The notes below the pieces were generated by a model that searched no databases, was not told the origin of the DNA, and worked only from the letters and a program-made list of their open reading frames with translations. From an uncultured Litoreibacter sp. (GTDB lineage: Bacteria > Pseudomonadota > Alphaproteobacteria > Rhodobacterales > Rhodobacteraceae): a stretch of DNA of 64,000 nt. Made by a program: the position numbers and the translations under genes. The stretch spans positions 1,230,001 through 1,294,000 of the forward strand of contig CANLUY010000001.1 in NCBI GenBank assembly GCA_947494435.1, written 5' to 3'. This document shows positions 36,130 to 47,027 of the stretch, piece by piece. The first letter of the stretch is position 1, and every line of letters begins with the position of its first letter.

Positions 36130-37044
36130 ATGCTGGAACTAAACACTGGAAATGCTGCCCCTGCGGGCGATCTTATCAAGGATGGGTCAGAGATGACGTT
36201 CATGCAGGACGTGATTGAGGCCTCGCAAGATGTTCCAGTCATCGTTGATTTTTGGGCCCCATGGTGCGGTCCGTGTAAAACACTTGGTCCTGCGCTAGAG
36301 GCTGCAGTCACGGCAGCCAAAGGCGCTGTGAAAATGGTCAAACTCGATGTTGATCAAAACCAAGGCATCGCGGGCCAGCTGCAAATTCAATCGATTCCAA
36401 CGGTTTATGCGTTCTACCAAGGCAAGCCAGTTGACGCGTTTCAGGGCGCTTTGCCGCCGAGCGAAATCACAGCATTTGTCGAAAAGCTCGTCACTTTGGG
36501 CGGCGGAGAGGTCGATGGAGGTTTAGGTGAGGCGCTTGAAGCGGCGGAAGCGATGCTGGAAGAGGGAGCGGCTGTTGATGCCGCACAGACTTTTGCCGCT
36601 GTCTTGGGTGAAGAGCCGTCGAATGCACTTGCTTATAGCGGGTTGATCCGCGCCAATCTTGCTTTGGAGGAAGTCGACCAAGCTGAGGCGATGGTTGCAA
36701 ATGTCCCCGATGACATCGCTGCGACGCCTGAGTTTGAAACGGCTAAAGCGCAACTTGATCTGCTGCGACAAGCTCAGGATGCAGGTCCGTTGGCTGATCT
36801 TCAGGCCGCGCTTGATGCCGATGAAAGTAATTTACAAGCCCGCTACGATCTTGCGATTGCAATGCATGGCGCGGGGGATGCGGAAGGTGCGGTGGATCAT
36901 TTACTTGAGCTGTTCCGCCGCGACAGAGAGTGGAATGATGGCGCCGCAAAGACGCAGCTGTTCACAGTATTTGAAGCGTTGAAACCGGAAGATCCGATTG
37001 CCTTGAATGGTCGTCGTCGATTGTCATCAATGATATTTGCCTGA
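36130..37044 (+). CDS. Thioredoxin-TPR co-chaperone (CnoX/YbbN family)
   Basis: A 304-residue protein with an N-terminal thioredoxin domain (WAPWCGPCKTLGP, active-site CGPC near residue 45) and C-terminal TPR-like helices (about residues 125-300). The CnoX/YbbN family protects proteins under oxidative stress as a chaperedoxin and can act without redox activity. Here the CxxC is intact. It is the first gene of a likely operon with the Lon-N protein and the Trm112-like protein (gaps of 26 and -4 bases). Confidence 0.85.
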   Translation: MLELNTGNAAPAGDLIKDGSEMTFMQDVIEASQDVPVIVDFWAPWCGPCKTLGPALEAAVTAAKGAVKMVKLDVDQNQGIAGQLQIQSIPTVYAFYQGKPVDAFQGALPPSEITAFVEKLVTLGGGEVDGGLGEALEAAEAMLEEGAAVDAAQTFAAVLGEEPSNALAYSGLIRANLALEEVDQAEAMVANVPDDIAATPEFETAKAQLDLLRQAQDAGPLADLQAALDADESNLQARYDLAIAMHGAGDAEGAVDHLLELFRRDREWNDGAAKTQLFTVFEALKPEDPIALNGRRRLSSMIFA

Positions 37045-37070
37045 TGAGGTCTTCGGGCTAGCTACCACTT

Positions 37071-37712
37071 ATGTTTTCAGCAGCCGATCTCCCAGACACG
37101 ATCCCCGTTTTCCCGCTGCCCGGCGCACTCCTGTTGCCGCGGTCACGCCTTCCCTTGCACCTCTTTGAACCTCGCTATCTACAAATGTTCGAAGACACGC
37201 TCAAAACGTCCAGCCGGTTGATCGGAATGGTTCAGCCGCATGACGGGCCAGGTGGAAAAGGGCAATTGCATGCGATTGGCTGTGCTGGCCGGATCACTCA
37301 GTTTTCTGAAACGGAAGATGGCCGGTATATGGTGACATTAAGTGGCATCTCTAGGTTTCGTGTTCAGGAAGAAATCTCTGGCTTTAGTCCGTACCGCAAG
37401 GCCAAGATCAGCTGGAACGGGTTTGACCGTGATCTCGGGTTTGTCGAGAAAGACAAAGGCTTCGACCGCCCTGCCTTTTTAGAGTTGCTTGGGAAGTTTT
37501 TTGCGGATCAGGACCTAAAAACTGACTGGGACAGCCTGAAAGAAGCCGAAGACGAGTTGCTGATAAACTCACTGTCTATGCTTTGCCCGTTTGAACCGGA
37601 GGAGAAGCAGGCACTCCTTGAAGCGCCGTCCCTCAGTACGCGCCGTGAAACGCTTGTGACGCTCATCGAATTCGCTCTGCGCGGAGGCAACGAAGAAGAA
37701 TTGCTCCAATGA
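37071..37712 (+). CDS. Lon N-terminal (substrate-binding) domain protein
   Basis: A 213-residue protein that matches the substrate-recognition domain of Lon protease but has no AAA or protease part. The start [26 protein letters not shown] (short form near residue 12) and the middle [29 protein letters not shown] are typical. Its role as an isolated Lon-N protein is not established. It runs directly into the Trm112-like gene. Confidence 0.85.
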   Translation: MFSAADLPDTIPVFPLPGALLLPRSRLPLHLFEPRYLQMFEDTLKTSSRLIGMVQPHDGPGGKGQLHAIGCAGRITQFSETEDGRYMVTLSGISRFRVQEEISGFSPYRKAKISWNGFDRDLGFVEKDKGFDRPAFLELLGKFFADQDLKTDWDSLKEAEDELLINSLSMLCPFEPEEKQALLEAPSLSTRRETLVTLIEFALRGGNEEELLQ

Positions 37713-37894
37713 TAAACGGAAATTTTGATCGACGCATGTTGGATGGGCTTGTGTGCCCTGTCTCACAAGGCACTTTGTCCTTTGATGCAGAGCGGCAGGA
37801 ACTCATTTCAAAGTCTGGGAAAGTCGCATTTCCTATTCGTGACGGTATCCCGATCATGCTGATTGATGAGGCCCGCGAGCTGGACGCTGACTAG
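37709..37894 (+). CDS. Trm112-family small protein
   Basis: A 61-residue protein of the Trm112/YcaR family. [16 protein letters not shown] at the start is a shortened zinc-ribbon, with one Cys visible where classic members have CPx[22 protein letters not shown] is the family tail. Some Trm112 proteins partner methyltransferases; bacterial small ones are of unclear role. The start ATG overlaps the stop of the Lon-N gene (ATGATAA), which points to translational coupling. The stop overlaps the convergent ubiH-like gene by 4 bases. Confidence 0.85.
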   Translation: MINGNFDRRMLDGLVCPVSQGTLSFDAERQELISKSGKVAFPIRDGIPIMLIDEARELDAD

Positions 37895-39114
37895 AGTGCG
37901 CGCCCTTGCAGCAGCCTTGGTAAATCACCAGTCAAACCAGCCGCCTCTCGTATGAATCCACGCCGCAATGCAGGGGTAGCATTCACTATTCCCAGGCCCA
38001 CATCGCGCACCAGACGCACGGCTTGATTGTCGTTCGAGAACAGGGCGTTAAATGTGTCGGTAGCCCGCGCGAGCATATTGGCGTCGAAGCTGCGCCAGCC
38101 GGCATATCGCCCAAGAACATCGGGTGCGCCAATATCTTCACCCCGCCGCAAAGCATCTGTGACAACTTCTGCCAAAGCGGCAACATCACGGAGACCCTGA
38201 TTTAGTCCTTGTCCTGCGATCGGGTGCACACCATGTGCGGCATCCCCCACCAAAGCAACGCGGTCGGCTGTCATGCTTTCCGTTTCAGTGAGCGTCAGAG
38301 GATAGGAAAAACGCGCGCCGGCAACATGAATATCACCTAAGAAATCACCAAATGCGGGTCTGAGAGCTTCAATGAACTTGTCATTGTCTAGTTGAGCCAG
38401 CTCTATCGCGCGCTCATGCTCTTCAGCCCACACAATTGCACTGCGGTTGCCGGTTAAAGGCAGGATAGCCAATGGCCCTGCGGGCATGAAGAACTGGTGC
38501 GCGATACCGTTATGCGGCTTTTCATGACCAATTGCTGCGACCAAAGCAGTTTGACCATAATCCTTAACGCTGCGTTTCAAGCCCGCACGCGAGGCTGTGC
38601 CGCTCGACCGTCCGTCACAGCCTACCAGCAGCCGGGATGAAATGGTTTTTCCGTCAGCCACAACACGTGCAAAAGGGCCGTCGATACGCTGCCCCGTGAC
38701 CGTCGCAGGGGCCAGATGGGTGATATTGTCGATACGGGCAATCGCCTCAAGGAAAGTACGACGCAGATGGCGGTCTTCAACCATGAAACCCATCGGACCT
38801 TCTTCGATTTCAGCGTGATCGAAGTGCATCCAGAATGGGGAAGGGCCTTCGCCGGCTCGGCCATCCGTAACCTTGATTTCAAGCATCGGTTGCGCATCTT
38901 GCGCAAGCGCGTCCCAAAGCCCCAAAGCGTCCAGCAGGCGTTTCGATGCGAGCGCAAGCGCATAGGCGCGTCCGTCAAATTCAGATTGCGCGCGGTCATC
39001 TGCTGGAAGGCTGTCAATCAATGTGACGTCTAGTCCACCTTGAGCAAAGGCGAGGGCAAGCGCTGTACCATTGAGGCCGCCGCCAACAATTGTGATGTCT
39101 GTATCTAATTTCAT
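37891..39114 (-). CDS. UbiH/UbiF/Coq6-family FAD-dependent hydroxylase
   Basis: A 407-residue flavoprotein monooxygenase of ubiquinone synthesis. The FAD motif [19 protein letters not shown] begins near residue 7. [23 protein letters not shown] near residue 290 is the GD motif with the substrate-facing region. Which ring position it hydroxylates (C1, C5 or C6) cannot be told. The ATG 39114 is chosen because longer in-frame starts would add a polar N-terminus that the family does not have. Confidence 0.87.
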   Translation of the reverse strand: MKLDTDITIVGGGLNGTALALAFAQGGLDVTLIDSLPADDRAQSEFDGRAYALALASKRLLDALGLWDALAQDAQPMLEIKVTDGRAGEGPSPFWMHFDHAEIEEGPMGFMVEDRHLRRTFLEAIARIDNITHLAPATVTGQRIDGPFARVVADGKTISSRLLVGCDGRSSGTASRAGLKRSVKDYGQTALVAAIGHEKPHNGIAHQFFMPAGPLAILPLTGNRSAIVWAEEHERAIELAQLDNDKFIEALRPAFGDFLGDIHVAGARFSYPLTLTETESMTADRVALVGDAAHGVHPIAGQGLNQGLRDVAALAEVVTDALRRGEDIGAPDVLGRYAGWRSFDANMLARATDTFNALFSNDNQAVRLVRDVGLGIVNATPALRRGFIREAAGLTGDLPRLLQGRAL

Positions 39115-39200
39115 ACCCCGCAATATGTGCGCGTTCGTGGGATTGTCCATGCGTTGTCCTGACGCTACCGTCGCGATTGGAGCATGGAGGAGTAATTGAG

Positions 39201-40532
39201 ATGTCTGAGAATTGGTTGAGTATGACGGCATCTGATCTCGGACGCGGCATTGGATCAGGCGAGATTGATCCAGTGGCTCTGACCCAAACCTATCTCGATG
39301 CAGCAAAGGCGCATGAGTTTTCACACCGCATCTATGCGCGCTTTACGGAAGAGCGTGCTTTGGCAGAAGCGGCCGCTTCTGCCGAACGCGCGAGGCTCGG
39401 ATTAAGACGCAGCCTGCTCGACGGTGTTCCGATCTCTTGGAAGGACTTGTTCGATACGGCCGGAACCGTCACTGAAGCGGGTTCACATTTGTTGAAAGAT
39501 CGCGTGCCGGTCGCTGATGCAGAAGTCGTTAGAAATGCAACGGCGGCGGGTTTGATATGCCTAGGTAAGGTTCACATGTCCGAATTGGCATTCTCTGGTT
39601 TGGGTTTGAACCCCATCACGGCGACACCTCCTTGTGTAAACGATCATGCCGCAGTTCCCGGGGGATCATCATCGGGCTCTGGGACATCTGTGGCGTTCAA
39701 TCTTGCCGCGGCCAGTATCGGTTCGGATACCGGTGGGTCAGTGCGCATTCCGTCAGCATGGAATGACCTGGTCGGGTTAAAGACCACAATTAACCGTGTT
39801 TCGGTAAAAGGGTCGGTTCCGCTTTGTGCGCGATTTGACACGATCGGGCCACTTTGCCGTTCTGTCGAAGACGCAGCCCATCTGCTTGCTGCCCTTGAAG
39901 GTGGCCAACCTGCTGATTTGCGTGGCGCAAATTTAAAGGGTGCCCGTCTGGCAATCCTCGATACTGCGGCATTCGATGATATTCGGCCTGAGCCGCAAGC
40001 TGGTTTTGTCAGCGCAGTTGATCGGTTGAAGCACGCAGGTGCAGAGATCACACATATAGATATTCCTGAGGTGACCGACGCTCTTGCTTTGTCGGGGATT
40101 CTGTTTGCCACTGAAGCGTACGCTCAATGGCAGGAACAAATCGAAGCAAACCCAGATCTGATGTTCCCAGAGATTTTGAACCGGTTTCGGTCGGGGAGAG
40201 ACACTTTGGCGAAAGACTACCTTGCTGCTTGGGCTGAATTGGAGCGCTATCAAAAGGTTTGGCACGAAAAAACTGCGGCTTATGACGCGGTGCTTTTGCC
40301 AACGTCGCCGATCCTTCCGCCGAATTTGGAGCGATTGATGACGGATAGCGACTACTACGTAACAGAAAACCTGCTGTCGCTTAGAAACACGCGGATTGGC
40401 AATCTGATGGGTGTTGCTGGTCTAACTCTGCCAACAGGCGTGCCATCTACTGGCATTATGTTCCTCTCCGCACCGAACAGCGAAGAAAGGCTGCTTCGGC
40501 TCGGTGTTGCAGCAGAGGCGGCGCTGGGCTAG
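39201..40532 (+). CDS. Amidase signature-family amidase
   Basis: A 443-residue amidase. The Ser-cisSer-Lys catalytic triad is visible: Lys in ISWKDLFDTAG (about residue 78), cis-Ser and surrounding Gly in AVPGGSSSGSGTSVAFN (about residue 152), and the nucleophilic Ser in GSDTGGSVRIPS (about residue 177). Family members hydrolyse diverse amides, and one group is GatA of the tRNA amidotransferase; no gatB or gatC is nearby, so a stand-alone amidase is likelier. GGAGGA about 10 bases before ATG 39201 supports this start. It is divergent from ubiH. Confidence 0.85.
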   Translation: MSENWLSMTASDLGRGIGSGEIDPVALTQTYLDAAKAHEFSHRIYARFTEERALAEAAASAERARLGLRRSLLDGVPISWKDLFDTAGTVTEAGSHLLKDRVPVADAEVVRNATAAGLICLGKVHMSELAFSGLGLNPITATPPCVNDHAAVPGGSSSGSGTSVAFNLAAASIGSDTGGSVRIPSAWNDLVGLKTTINRVSVKGSVPLCARFDTIGPLCRSVEDAAHLLAALEGGQPADLRGANLKGARLAILDTAAFDDIRPEPQAGFVSAVDRLKHAGAEITHIDIPEVTDALALSGILFATEAYAQWQEQIEANPDLMFPEILNRFRSGRDTLAKDYLAAWAELERYQKVWHEKTAAYDAVLLPTSPILPPNLERLMTDSDYYVTENLLSLRNTRIGNLMGVAGLTLPTGVPSTGIMFLSAPNSEERLLRLGVAAEAALG

Positions 40533-40633
40533 GGGCCAAAAAGACACAACTGCTTAAGTGCATTGCTAAATCTGGCTTGGTTTTGCTGGACCGATGCGGC
40601 TTCCATAGCTACTTTTAGAAAAAACGGGGCGAA

Positions 40634-41851
40634 ATGATCCCGTATCTTGAGGCAGTAAAAGTTGGTCCAATGACCTATCCAGAGCGGTTTTCGAACCTGC
40701 CCCCATACGCGTTTCCGCGTCTTCGAACGCTGATCGACGGCATTCAGCCGGGCGGTACACCTGTGGATATGACGATCGGATCGCCGCTTCACCCCGCGCC
40801 GCACTGGATCGCAGATATCATCGCGCAGAATATGGACGGGTTTGGGCCATACCCGCCTAATGATGGCACACCAGAACTGCGCGCTGAGATTTCTGCATGG
40901 ATCAAACGCCGCTATGGATGCGACTACGCTGAAGACACGCAGGTTTTCCCGTTGAACGGAACACGCGAGGGATTGTTCAACGCATCCCTTGCGATCTGTG
41001 AAGAACAAAAGAACGCCTCTCGGCCCGTTATTCTGACGCCAAACCCGTTTTATCAAGTGTATGCCGTCGCCGCGCTCGCCGTGGATGCGGAACCGGTCTA
41101 TGTCCCTGCGACCCGTGAAACGGGATTCTTGCCGGATTATCGCAGGTTGCCAAAGGATATCTTGAACCGCACGGCCGTTTGCTACATCTGTTCGCCGTCT
41201 AATCCGCAAGGTGCCGTTGCGACGCATGAATATTGGGCTGACTTAATCGCGCTGGCTGAGGAATATGATTTCACCATCTTTGCCGATGAGTGTTATTCTG
41301 AGATCTACCGCGATGCCCAGCCAATTGGCGCGGTGAGTGTCGCGCAAGAGGTCGGTGCGGATCCTGAGCGCGTCATGTTGTTCAATTCCCTTTCCAAGCG
41401 GTCGAACCTTGCTGGACTACGTTCTGGTTTCGCGGCATCGGGCCCCGAGAATATCAAACGCATGAAATCGCTGCGCGCATATGCAGGTGCACCTCTTGCA
41501 CTCCCGTTGCAGCGTGTGGCTGAGAAAGTTTGGGCTGATGAGACCCATGTTGAAGCAAACCGAGCGCTCTATCGGGAAAAGCTGAACTTCGCGGATGAGC
41601 TGTTTGCGGGTGTGCAAGGTTTTGAGGCTCCAGAAGCGGGTTTTTTCCTCTGGCTGCCGGTCAGCAACGGCGAAGACGCAACGAAAAAGCTTTGGTCGGA
41701 AACTGGCGTCAAGGTTTTGCCTGGCTCCTATCTGGGCCGAGACGCTGCAGGGGGTAACCCCGGCGACACATATATCCGGGCCGCGTTGGTGGCTCCAATG
41801 AACGAATTGCAGCCAGGGCTTCAGGCTCTGAAAAGCTGCATCTACGGTTAA
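40634..41851 (+). CDS. Class I/II PLP aminotransferase (DapC-like)
   Basis: A 405-residue fold-type I aminotransferase. [14 protein letters not shown] near the substrate site, the PLP region [11 protein letters not shown] (about residue 180), the Tyr/Asp in [11 protein letters not shown] and the PLP-lysine in [17 protein letters not shown] (about residue 258) are all present. It resembles N-succinyl-diaminopimelate aminotransferases of alphaproteobacteria, but substrate assignment is not certain. The family conservation starts with [11 protein letters not shown] at residue 13 (ATG 40670); both starts are possible. It lies 16 bases before ftsK. Confidence 0.82.
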   Translation: MIPYLEAVKVGPMTYPERFSNLPPYAFPRLRTLIDGIQPGGTPVDMTIGSPLHPAPHWIADIIAQNMDGFGPYPPNDGTPELRAEISAWIKRRYGCDYAEDTQVFPLNGTREGLFNASLAICEEQKNASRPVILTPNPFYQVYAVAALAVDAEPVYVPATRETGFLPDYRRLPKDILNRTAVCYICSPSNPQGAVATHEYWADLIALAEEYDFTIFADECYSEIYRDAQPIGAVSVAQEVGADPERVMLFNSLSKRSNLAGLRSGFAASGPENIKRMKSLRAYAGAPLALPLQRVAEKVWADETHVEANRALYREKLNFADELFAGVQGFEAPEAGFFLWLPVSNGEDATKKLWSETGVKVLPGSYLGRDAAGGNPGDTYIRAALVAPMNELQPGLQALKSCIYG

Positions 41852-41867
41852 GGTGAGGAACAAGAAC

Positions 41868-44681
41868 ATGGCGTATCAGGCACGGCAAAGGGATCCCTTC
41901 CTAGACAGCGACATGCAAGCCGCCATTGAGCAGCGTGGGAAAGAGTTGTTCGGCCTTGCGCTACTTGGCTTCGGTGTTCTGGTGACTCTCATGCTCCTGT
42001 CTTATGTGCCGGAAGACCCAAGTTGGTTATCCGCGACAGACGAGCCTGCACAGAATTGGTTGGGTCGGTTTGGCGCTTCTCTGGCGTCGCCTCTTTTCGT
42101 GATCGTTGGCTTTGGCGCTTGGGCCATTCCTTTCGTGACGGTGATCTGGGGATTACGTTTCGTTCTACACCGTGGCGAAGAACGTGCCCTTGGCCGTTTG
42201 TTGTTTGCGCCACTGGCCGTTGCTTTGGCTTCTGTTTATGCCTCGACCCATGTGCCGGTTACCGAATGGACCCATTCTTTCGGTTTAGGTGGGCTGTTTG
42301 GGGATACCGTACTTGGAGCGATCCTGGGTGTCGCACCGATCAACGCGATCTTTGGTCTGAAAGTCTTGGCATTTTTCGTCTTTATCGGGCTGCTGGCACT
42401 GTCCCTCTTTGTGCTCGGTTTTGACAAGGAAGAGCTTCGGTCGGCGCTGCGCTATGCATTTATTGGCGTAATCTTAACCTATGCAAATGTTGCAAAACTC
42501 TTTGGCGCGGTATCCAAAGGTGCAGCGCGTGGCGCAGTCGTCGCTGCGCAAAAAGCGAACTCTGCGCGTCTTGACCGTAAAGAAGCACGCCTGACGGCAA
42601 GGGCCGAGGCTGCTGCACTGGCTGAATATGAAGACGATATGCCGGTTGAAGGTCCGTCACTGCGTCGTGCAACACCTATTGTTCATGCGCCACAAGTTGC
42701 CCCGCAGCCGCAAATTGAGGTCGAAGAGCCGCCGCAAAAAACCGGTCTTTTGGCGCGGGTTCCTGCTTTGGTGAAGCGTGTAACAGAGCCACCTGTTCAA
42801 GAGGATGAAGTGACGACGTATGATGTCGAGCTTCCCCAAGAAGATCGGATTAAGTCTCGCATTTCTGACGTGATTAAGAACCGTGCGCGCAGGGTGCCAA
42901 CACTTCAAGCCGACACAAGTGACCCAAGCTTGCGGGCGGAGCCAAAACTCACCCGTGGACGCGGCCCTGATCCGCTTCATATTACGCCGCCTGTTGCAGA
43001 AGAACCTGTGGCAGACGAGTTGTTTGAAGAAGAATTCGTCGCGCCGGAACGGCAAGTGTACACGCCGCAGCCAAAAGCGGTTGTGCAACAGCCTGTACGC
43101 AAGGCGCCGGTTCCGTCAACACGTGCCAAAGCCGAGGCGCAACCAGCCCTAAAGTTCGAAGACAATAGTGCCGACTTTGAGTTGCCGCCGTTGAATCTTT
43201 TGGCGAGCCCGGAAACGGTGACACGCCACGTCTTAAGCGACGAGTCGCTCGAAGAAAACGCTCGCATGCTGGAAGCAGTCCTCGATGACTACGGCGTGAA
43301 AGGGGAAATCGTCTCCGTTCGTCCCGGACCTGTTGTCACGATGTATGAACTTGAGCCTGCGCCGGGATTGAAAGCCTCTCGCGTAATCGGCTTGGCCGAT
43401 GACATCGCACGCTCCATGTCCGCCTTGTCTGCGCGTGTTTCTACCGTGCCGGGGCGTACGGTCATCGGTATCGAACTTCCGAACGAAAAGCGCGAGATGG
43501 TTGTCCTGCGTGAAATCCTCGCCAGCCGTGACTTTGGCGACGGCGCGCAGAAACTGCCGCTCGCTTTGGGTAAAGACATTGGCGGTGAAAGCATCGTGGC
43601 CAACCTTGCCAAGATGCCTCACTTGCTGATTGCCGGGACGACCGGTTCCGGTAAATCCGTAGCGATCAACACTATGATCTTGTCGCTTCTCTACAAGCTG
43701 ACGCCCGAGGAGTGCCGCCTGATCATGATCGACCCGAAGATGCTGGAACTCAGCGTCTATGACGGCATCCCGCACCTTCTGTCCCCCGTTGTGACCGACC
43801 CCAAAAAAGCTGTCGTTGCCCTGAAATGGGTCGTGGGCGAGATGGAAGAGCGGTATCGCAAGATGTCCAAAATGGGCGTCCGCAATATCGACGGCTACAA
43901 TGGCCGCGTGAAAGAGGCGCTCAGCAAGGGTGAGATGTTCTCCCGCACCGTACAAACCGGCTTTGACGATGAAACCGGCGAGCCGATGTTCGAGACGGAA
44001 GAATTCCAGCCCGAAGCGATGCCCTATATCGTGGTTATCGTGGATGAGATGGCCGACCTGATGATGGTCGCAGGAAAAGAGATCGAGGCCTGCATCCAGC
44101 GCCTCGCACAGATGGCGCGCGCCTCAGGTATTCACCTGATCATGGCCACTCAGCGTCCATCTGTTGATGTGATCACCGGCACGATCAAAGCGAACTTCCC
44201 AACGCGGATCTCCTTCCAAGTGACATCCAAAATCGACAGCCGCACGATCCTTGGCGAAATGGGCGCGGAGCAACTGCTAGGTATGGGCGATATGCTCTAC
44301 ATGGCCGGTGGGTCCAAAATCACGCGTGTGCACGGCCCGTTTGTGTCTGACGAGGAAGTCGAAGAGATCGTCAATCACCTGAAATCCTTTGGTCCACCGG
44401 AATATATGTCCGGCGTTGTCGAAGGCCCAGATGACGAGAAATCAAGCGATATCGATGCGGTTCTTGGACTCGGTGGTAATACAGATGGCGAAGATGCGCT
44501 TTATGACACGGCCGTCCAAGTTGTGCTGAGGGATCGCAAATGTTCGACATCTTACATCCAGCGTAAGCTCGCGATTGGTTACAATAAAGCCGCGCGACTG
44601 GTCGAGCAGATGGAGGAGCAAGGCCTTGTCTCTCCTGCAAACCACGTTGGTAAAAGAGAAATTCTGGTTCCCGAGCAGTAA
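41868..44681 (+). CDS. ftsK: DNA translocase FtsK
   Basis: A 937-residue FtsK. The N-terminal membrane part has about four to five helices (residues about 25-190). A long acidic and proline-rich linker follows (about 210-450). The motor has the Walker [14 protein letters not shown] (about residue 595), the Walker [13 protein letters not shown] (about residue 725) and [21 protein letters not shown]. The C-terminal winged helix (gamma domain) is [24 protein letters not shown]. It pumps and aligns chromosome ends at the division septum. The start ATG 41868 has GAGGAA upstream. The motor half appears more GC-rich than the linker half. The aminotransferase gene ends 16 bases before the start. Confidence 0.95.
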   Translation: MAYQARQRDPFLDSDMQAAIEQRGKELFGLALLGFGVLVTLMLLSYVPEDPSWLSATDEPAQNWLGRFGASLASPLFVIVGFGAWAIPFVTVIWGLRFVLHRGEERALGRLLFAPLAVALASVYASTHVPVTEWTHSFGLGGLFGDTVLGAILGVAPINAIFGLKVLAFFVFIGLLALSLFVLGFDKEELRSALRYAFIGVILTYANVAKLFGAVSKGAARGAVVAAQKANSARLDRKEARLTARAEAAALAEYEDDMPVEGPSLRRATPIVHAPQVAPQPQIEVEEPPQKTGLLARVPALVKRVTEPPVQEDEVTTYDVELPQEDRIKSRISDVIKNRARRVPTLQADTSDPSLRAEPKLTRGRGPDPLHITPPVAEEPVADELFEEEFVAPERQVYTPQPKAVVQQPVRKAPVPSTRAKAEAQPALKFEDNSADFELPPLNLLASPETVTRHVLSDESLEENARMLEAVLDDYGVKGEIVSVRPGPVVTMYELEPAPGLKASRVIGLADDIARSMSALSARVSTVPGRTVIGIELPNEKREMVVLREILASRDFGDGAQKLPLALGKDIGGESIVANLAKMPHLLIAGTTGSGKSVAINTMILSLLYKLTPEECRLIMIDPKMLELSVYDGIPHLLSPVVTDPKKAVVALKWVVGEMEERYRKMSKMGVRNIDGYNGRVKEALSKGEMFSRTVQTGFDDETGEPMFETEEFQPEAMPYIVVIVDEMADLMMVAGKEIEACIQRLAQMARASGIHLIMATQRPSVDVITGTIKANFPTRISFQVTSKIDSRTILGEMGAEQLLGMGDMLYMAGGSKITRVHGPFVSDEEVEEIVNHLKSFGPPEYMSGVVEGPDDEKSSDIDAVLGLGGNTDGEDALYDTAVQVVLRDRKCSTSYIQRKLAIGYNKAARLVEQMEEQGLVSPANHVGKREILVPEQ

Positions 44682-44725
44682 TCAGCGCGTTTCCGCGATA
44701 TTACAAAACAGTCCCTGTAATGTGA

Positions 44726-44753
44726 GCGGGCGCGGGTGTAATCCTGCGCCCGT
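44726..44753 (+). other. GC-rich hairpin between ftsK and lolA
   Basis: GCGGGCGCGGG and CCTGCGCCCGT form an 11-bp stem (two wobbles) around TGTAAT. No U tract follows, so it is not a clear intrinsic terminator. It may slow transcription or be a processing site between ftsK and lolA. Confidence 0.35.
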
Positions 44754-44771
44754 TGCACTTAAGTTAAGGCC

Positions 44772-45377
44772 ATGATGATGAAAAACCTGTTCCTTGTGCC
44801 CCTGATATCGCTGGCAATGGCCGCGCCTGTCTGGGCCGACAAAATTCCTCTGAATGCCTTGGCGGGCTATATCAACGGCATTAAATCAGCTCAGAGTACG
44901 TTCACTCAAATTAATGACGATGGTTCGATCACAACCGGAACGATCTTTATCAAGCGCCCTGGCCGCGCGCGGTTTGAATATAACCCGCCAGACAAGAGCC
45001 TTGTAATTGCGGGCGGTGGTCAAGTTGCAATCTTTGATCCCAAATCAAATGTCCCACCGGATCAGTTCCCGCTGAAACGCACGCCTTTGAACTTGATTTT
45101 GGCAAAAAATATCAACTTCAATCGCTCCAAGATGATCGTTGGTCACAAGGAAGACGGCGAAGCAACGGTCGTTAAGGTGCAAGACCCAGAGCATCCAGAG
45201 TACGGGAACATCCAATTGAAGTTCACTGGCAATCCAACCCAGTTGCGCCAGTGGGTCATCACAAACGATGCAGGTCAGCAAACCACGGTGATCATGCAAG
45301 AGTTGAAAGAAACCAACTCAATCCCATCGCGGAAATTTAACATTCCGCAGGAAATTCAGGCCCGTGGTCTGAATTAA
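44772..45377 (+). CDS. lolA: Outer membrane lipoprotein carrier protein LolA
   Basis: A 201-residue periplasmic chaperone that carries lipoproteins from the inner to the outer membrane. The signal peptide ends at APVWA-D (about residue 23). The mature part begins IPLNALAGYINGIKSAQSTFTQI, then GTIFIKRPGRARFEY, and the middle and end show IFDPKSN and PTQLRQWVITNDAGQQTTV, all alphaproteobacterial LolA features. It follows ftsK as in many Rhodobacterales. The start could be any of three adjacent Met codons (44772, 44775, 44778). Its stop lies 3 bases from the convergent transglycosylase gene. Confidence 0.92.
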   Translation: MMMKNLFLVPLISLAMAAPVWADKIPLNALAGYINGIKSAQSTFTQINDDGSITTGTIFIKRPGRARFEYNPPDKSLVIAGGGQVAIFDPKSNVPPDQFPLKRTPLNLILAKNINFNRSKMIVGHKEDGEATVVKVQDPEHPEYGNIQLKFTGNPTQLRQWVITNDAGQQTTVIMQELKETNSIPSRKFNIPQEIQARGLN

Positions 45378-45380
45378 GGT

Positions 45381-45980
45381 TCAGATTTTGCGACAGCCAA
45401 TCAGCTGAGCGCGGTAGGTTTCACCGCGGTCAGCGACCTCACTTGCGATGCGGACCAGCCACGATTTGTTGTTGTAGCTGCCACGTTTAAACCCGGTGCG
45501 ACCTTCGTGATAGGCAAGATACTGATTGCGGGTATCGAACTTAGAAATCCCCACTCTTTTCTCGCTGCCATCCATGTACCAGCCCATGAAATCAACGGCG
45601 TCTCCGAAACGTTCACGCTTGGCGCGGCCTTTGAATTGGTCACGTTGATACTCTTCCCACGTCCCATCCAGCGCTTGGCTAAACCCTAGGGCTGAAGATT
45701 GACGGCCCATTGGTATGACACCTAGCGCGTAACGGAAGGGTGGGCGCGCATCTGAGACGAACTTGCTTTCTTGATAAATGGTGGCCATTTGCACATGGAC
45801 TGGGACCCCCCATTTTCGCTCCACTCGCTTCATCTCCCGCAGCCAATTCGGGTTTTGGGAGACAATGGAGCATGCGTTGTCCAGATCACGCGGCGCTTTG
45901 CCGCCGTCAGATGAACCGCATGCGGCCAAAAACAAAAGGAGCGCCATAGCGCGGAAGGGATGTGTCATGTGCCTGCTCAT
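45381..45980 (-). CDS. Lytic transglycosylase-like lipoprotein
   Basis: A 199-residue protein with an SLT domain. A signal peptide ends in a lipobox (LAAC, near residue 21), so it is probably a lipoprotein. The catalytic Glu is in ATIYQESKFVSDA, and SSALGFSQALDGTWEEYQRD plus GDAVDFMGWYMDG complete the fold. Family members cleave glycan strands in peptidoglycan. A start at 45968 (in-frame ATG) is also possible. It points head to head with lolA at its 3' end and so may be regulated separately. Confidence 0.85.
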   Translation of the reverse strand: MSRHMTHPFRAMALLLFLAACGSSDGGKAPRDLDNACSIVSQNPNWLREMKRVERKWGVPVHVQMATIYQESKFVSDARPPFRYALGVIPMGRQSSALGFSQALDGTWEEYQRDQFKGRAKRERFGDAVDFMGWYMDGSEKRVGISKFDTRNQYLAYHEGRTGFKRGSYNNKSWLVRIASEVADRGETYRAQLIGCRKI

Positions 45981-46059
45981 ATCTACTCGGGGCCGTTTTC
46001 CGGCTTTTGACCAACTATACCGGAAAGCAGCGGTCTCGCAAAGTGCTGGCGCGTCGCAG

Positions 46060-46941
46060 TCAGATCAAAAAAGCGAGTGTCAGCGGCAAAAGGCCGACGG
46101 ACATCAGCGTAGATACCACAACAAGCCCTGCCACCGGGGGCGCATCAGCCTCATATTTCTCTGCCAGAAGATAGGATGTCACGGCAACAGGCGTAGAAAC
46201 CTGTAGAATTAGAACAGCGGTAGCGATGTCAGGTAGGTTGAAGTAGGTTCCAGCGGCCCAGCCAGCCAAAATGCAAACTGCTGCCTTCATCAAAGACAAC
46301 CAAATTGCCTTGCTGATGCTACCCGGCTGAATACGTGCGACCGCAACTCCCAGTGTTATCAGCATCAGCGGGATTGCCATCTGGCCGATCAATTCAATTG
46401 TGTTCGTCAGAAATGTGGGGGTCTTCCAGCCTTGCCAAAGAAACAGCGCGCCGAGAATGGTTGCGCCGACCATTGGTTCCTGAATGACGCGCTTGAGGCT
46501 GCCACCTCCGGACACCAACCAAACACCGAATGTGAAAGAGTAAATCCCCATGATCGCGAAGATGACAACGGCATAACCAAGACCTTCATCGCCGAACGCA
46601 AACAAAGCCAATGGGAGGCCCAGATTGCCGGTATTGCCAAAAATAAGCGGCGCCAGATAGGTCCGGATGCTCAGCCTGAGCAGCTTTACCAACGCAAACA
46701 GGATGACCGTGATTGCTGCATAGGCCGCAATAGCGGCCATGAAAACTGTGCCCAAGGCCTCGGGTGCAATTGTCGTATTCATCAATGCCACAAAGACAAG
46801 GCAAGGCACTGCCAAAGTCATCGCGAGACGCGTCACGAACTCGATTCGATAGTCAAAACCAAGTTTGACCCATGTGAACCCAATCGCCGCCAGCAGAAAG
46901 ACCGGAGCCACAATTTCAAGCACTGTAAGGAGCAAGTTCAC
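46060..46941 (-). CDS. AEC-family transporter (auxin efflux carrier type)
   Basis: A 293-residue integral membrane protein with about ten hydrophobic helices. GNTGNLGLPLALFAFGDEG (about residue 107) and the C-terminal PVAVTSYLLAEKY are hallmarks of the AEC family, which transports organic anions such as malonate or malate. The substrate cannot be named. The GTG start at 46941 has AGGGAAA upstream and gives a first helix immediately, as in homologs; a longer reading upstream to 47022 adds a polar stretch. It is divergent from hspQ. Confidence 0.83.
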   Translation of the reverse strand: MNLLLTVLEIVAPVFLLAAIGFTWVKLGFDYRIEFVTRLAMTLAVPCLVFVALMNTTIAPEALGTVFMAAIAAYAAITVILFALVKLLRLSIRTYLAPLIFGNTGNLGLPLALFAFGDEGLGYAVVIFAIMGIYSFTFGVWLVSGGGSLKRVIQEPMVGATILGALFLWQGWKTPTFLTNTIELIGQMAIPLMLITLGVAVARIQPGSISKAIWLSLMKAAVCILAGWAAGTYFNLPDIATAVLILQVSTPVAVTSYLLAEKYEADAPPVAGLVVVSTLMSVGLLPLTLAFLI

Positions 46942-47027
46942 AGACTGTTTCCCTAATTTTGAGCGCGATGAGATGGACAAGCCCTGAGCGCAGGGTCTAT
47001 CTAGAGTTAATAAAGGTTGCAATTGTT

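Noticed and set aside
43233-43955. 240-residue minus-strand ORF opposite ftsK
   Set aside because: It lies wholly inside the FtsK motor region, where the sense frame is certain.
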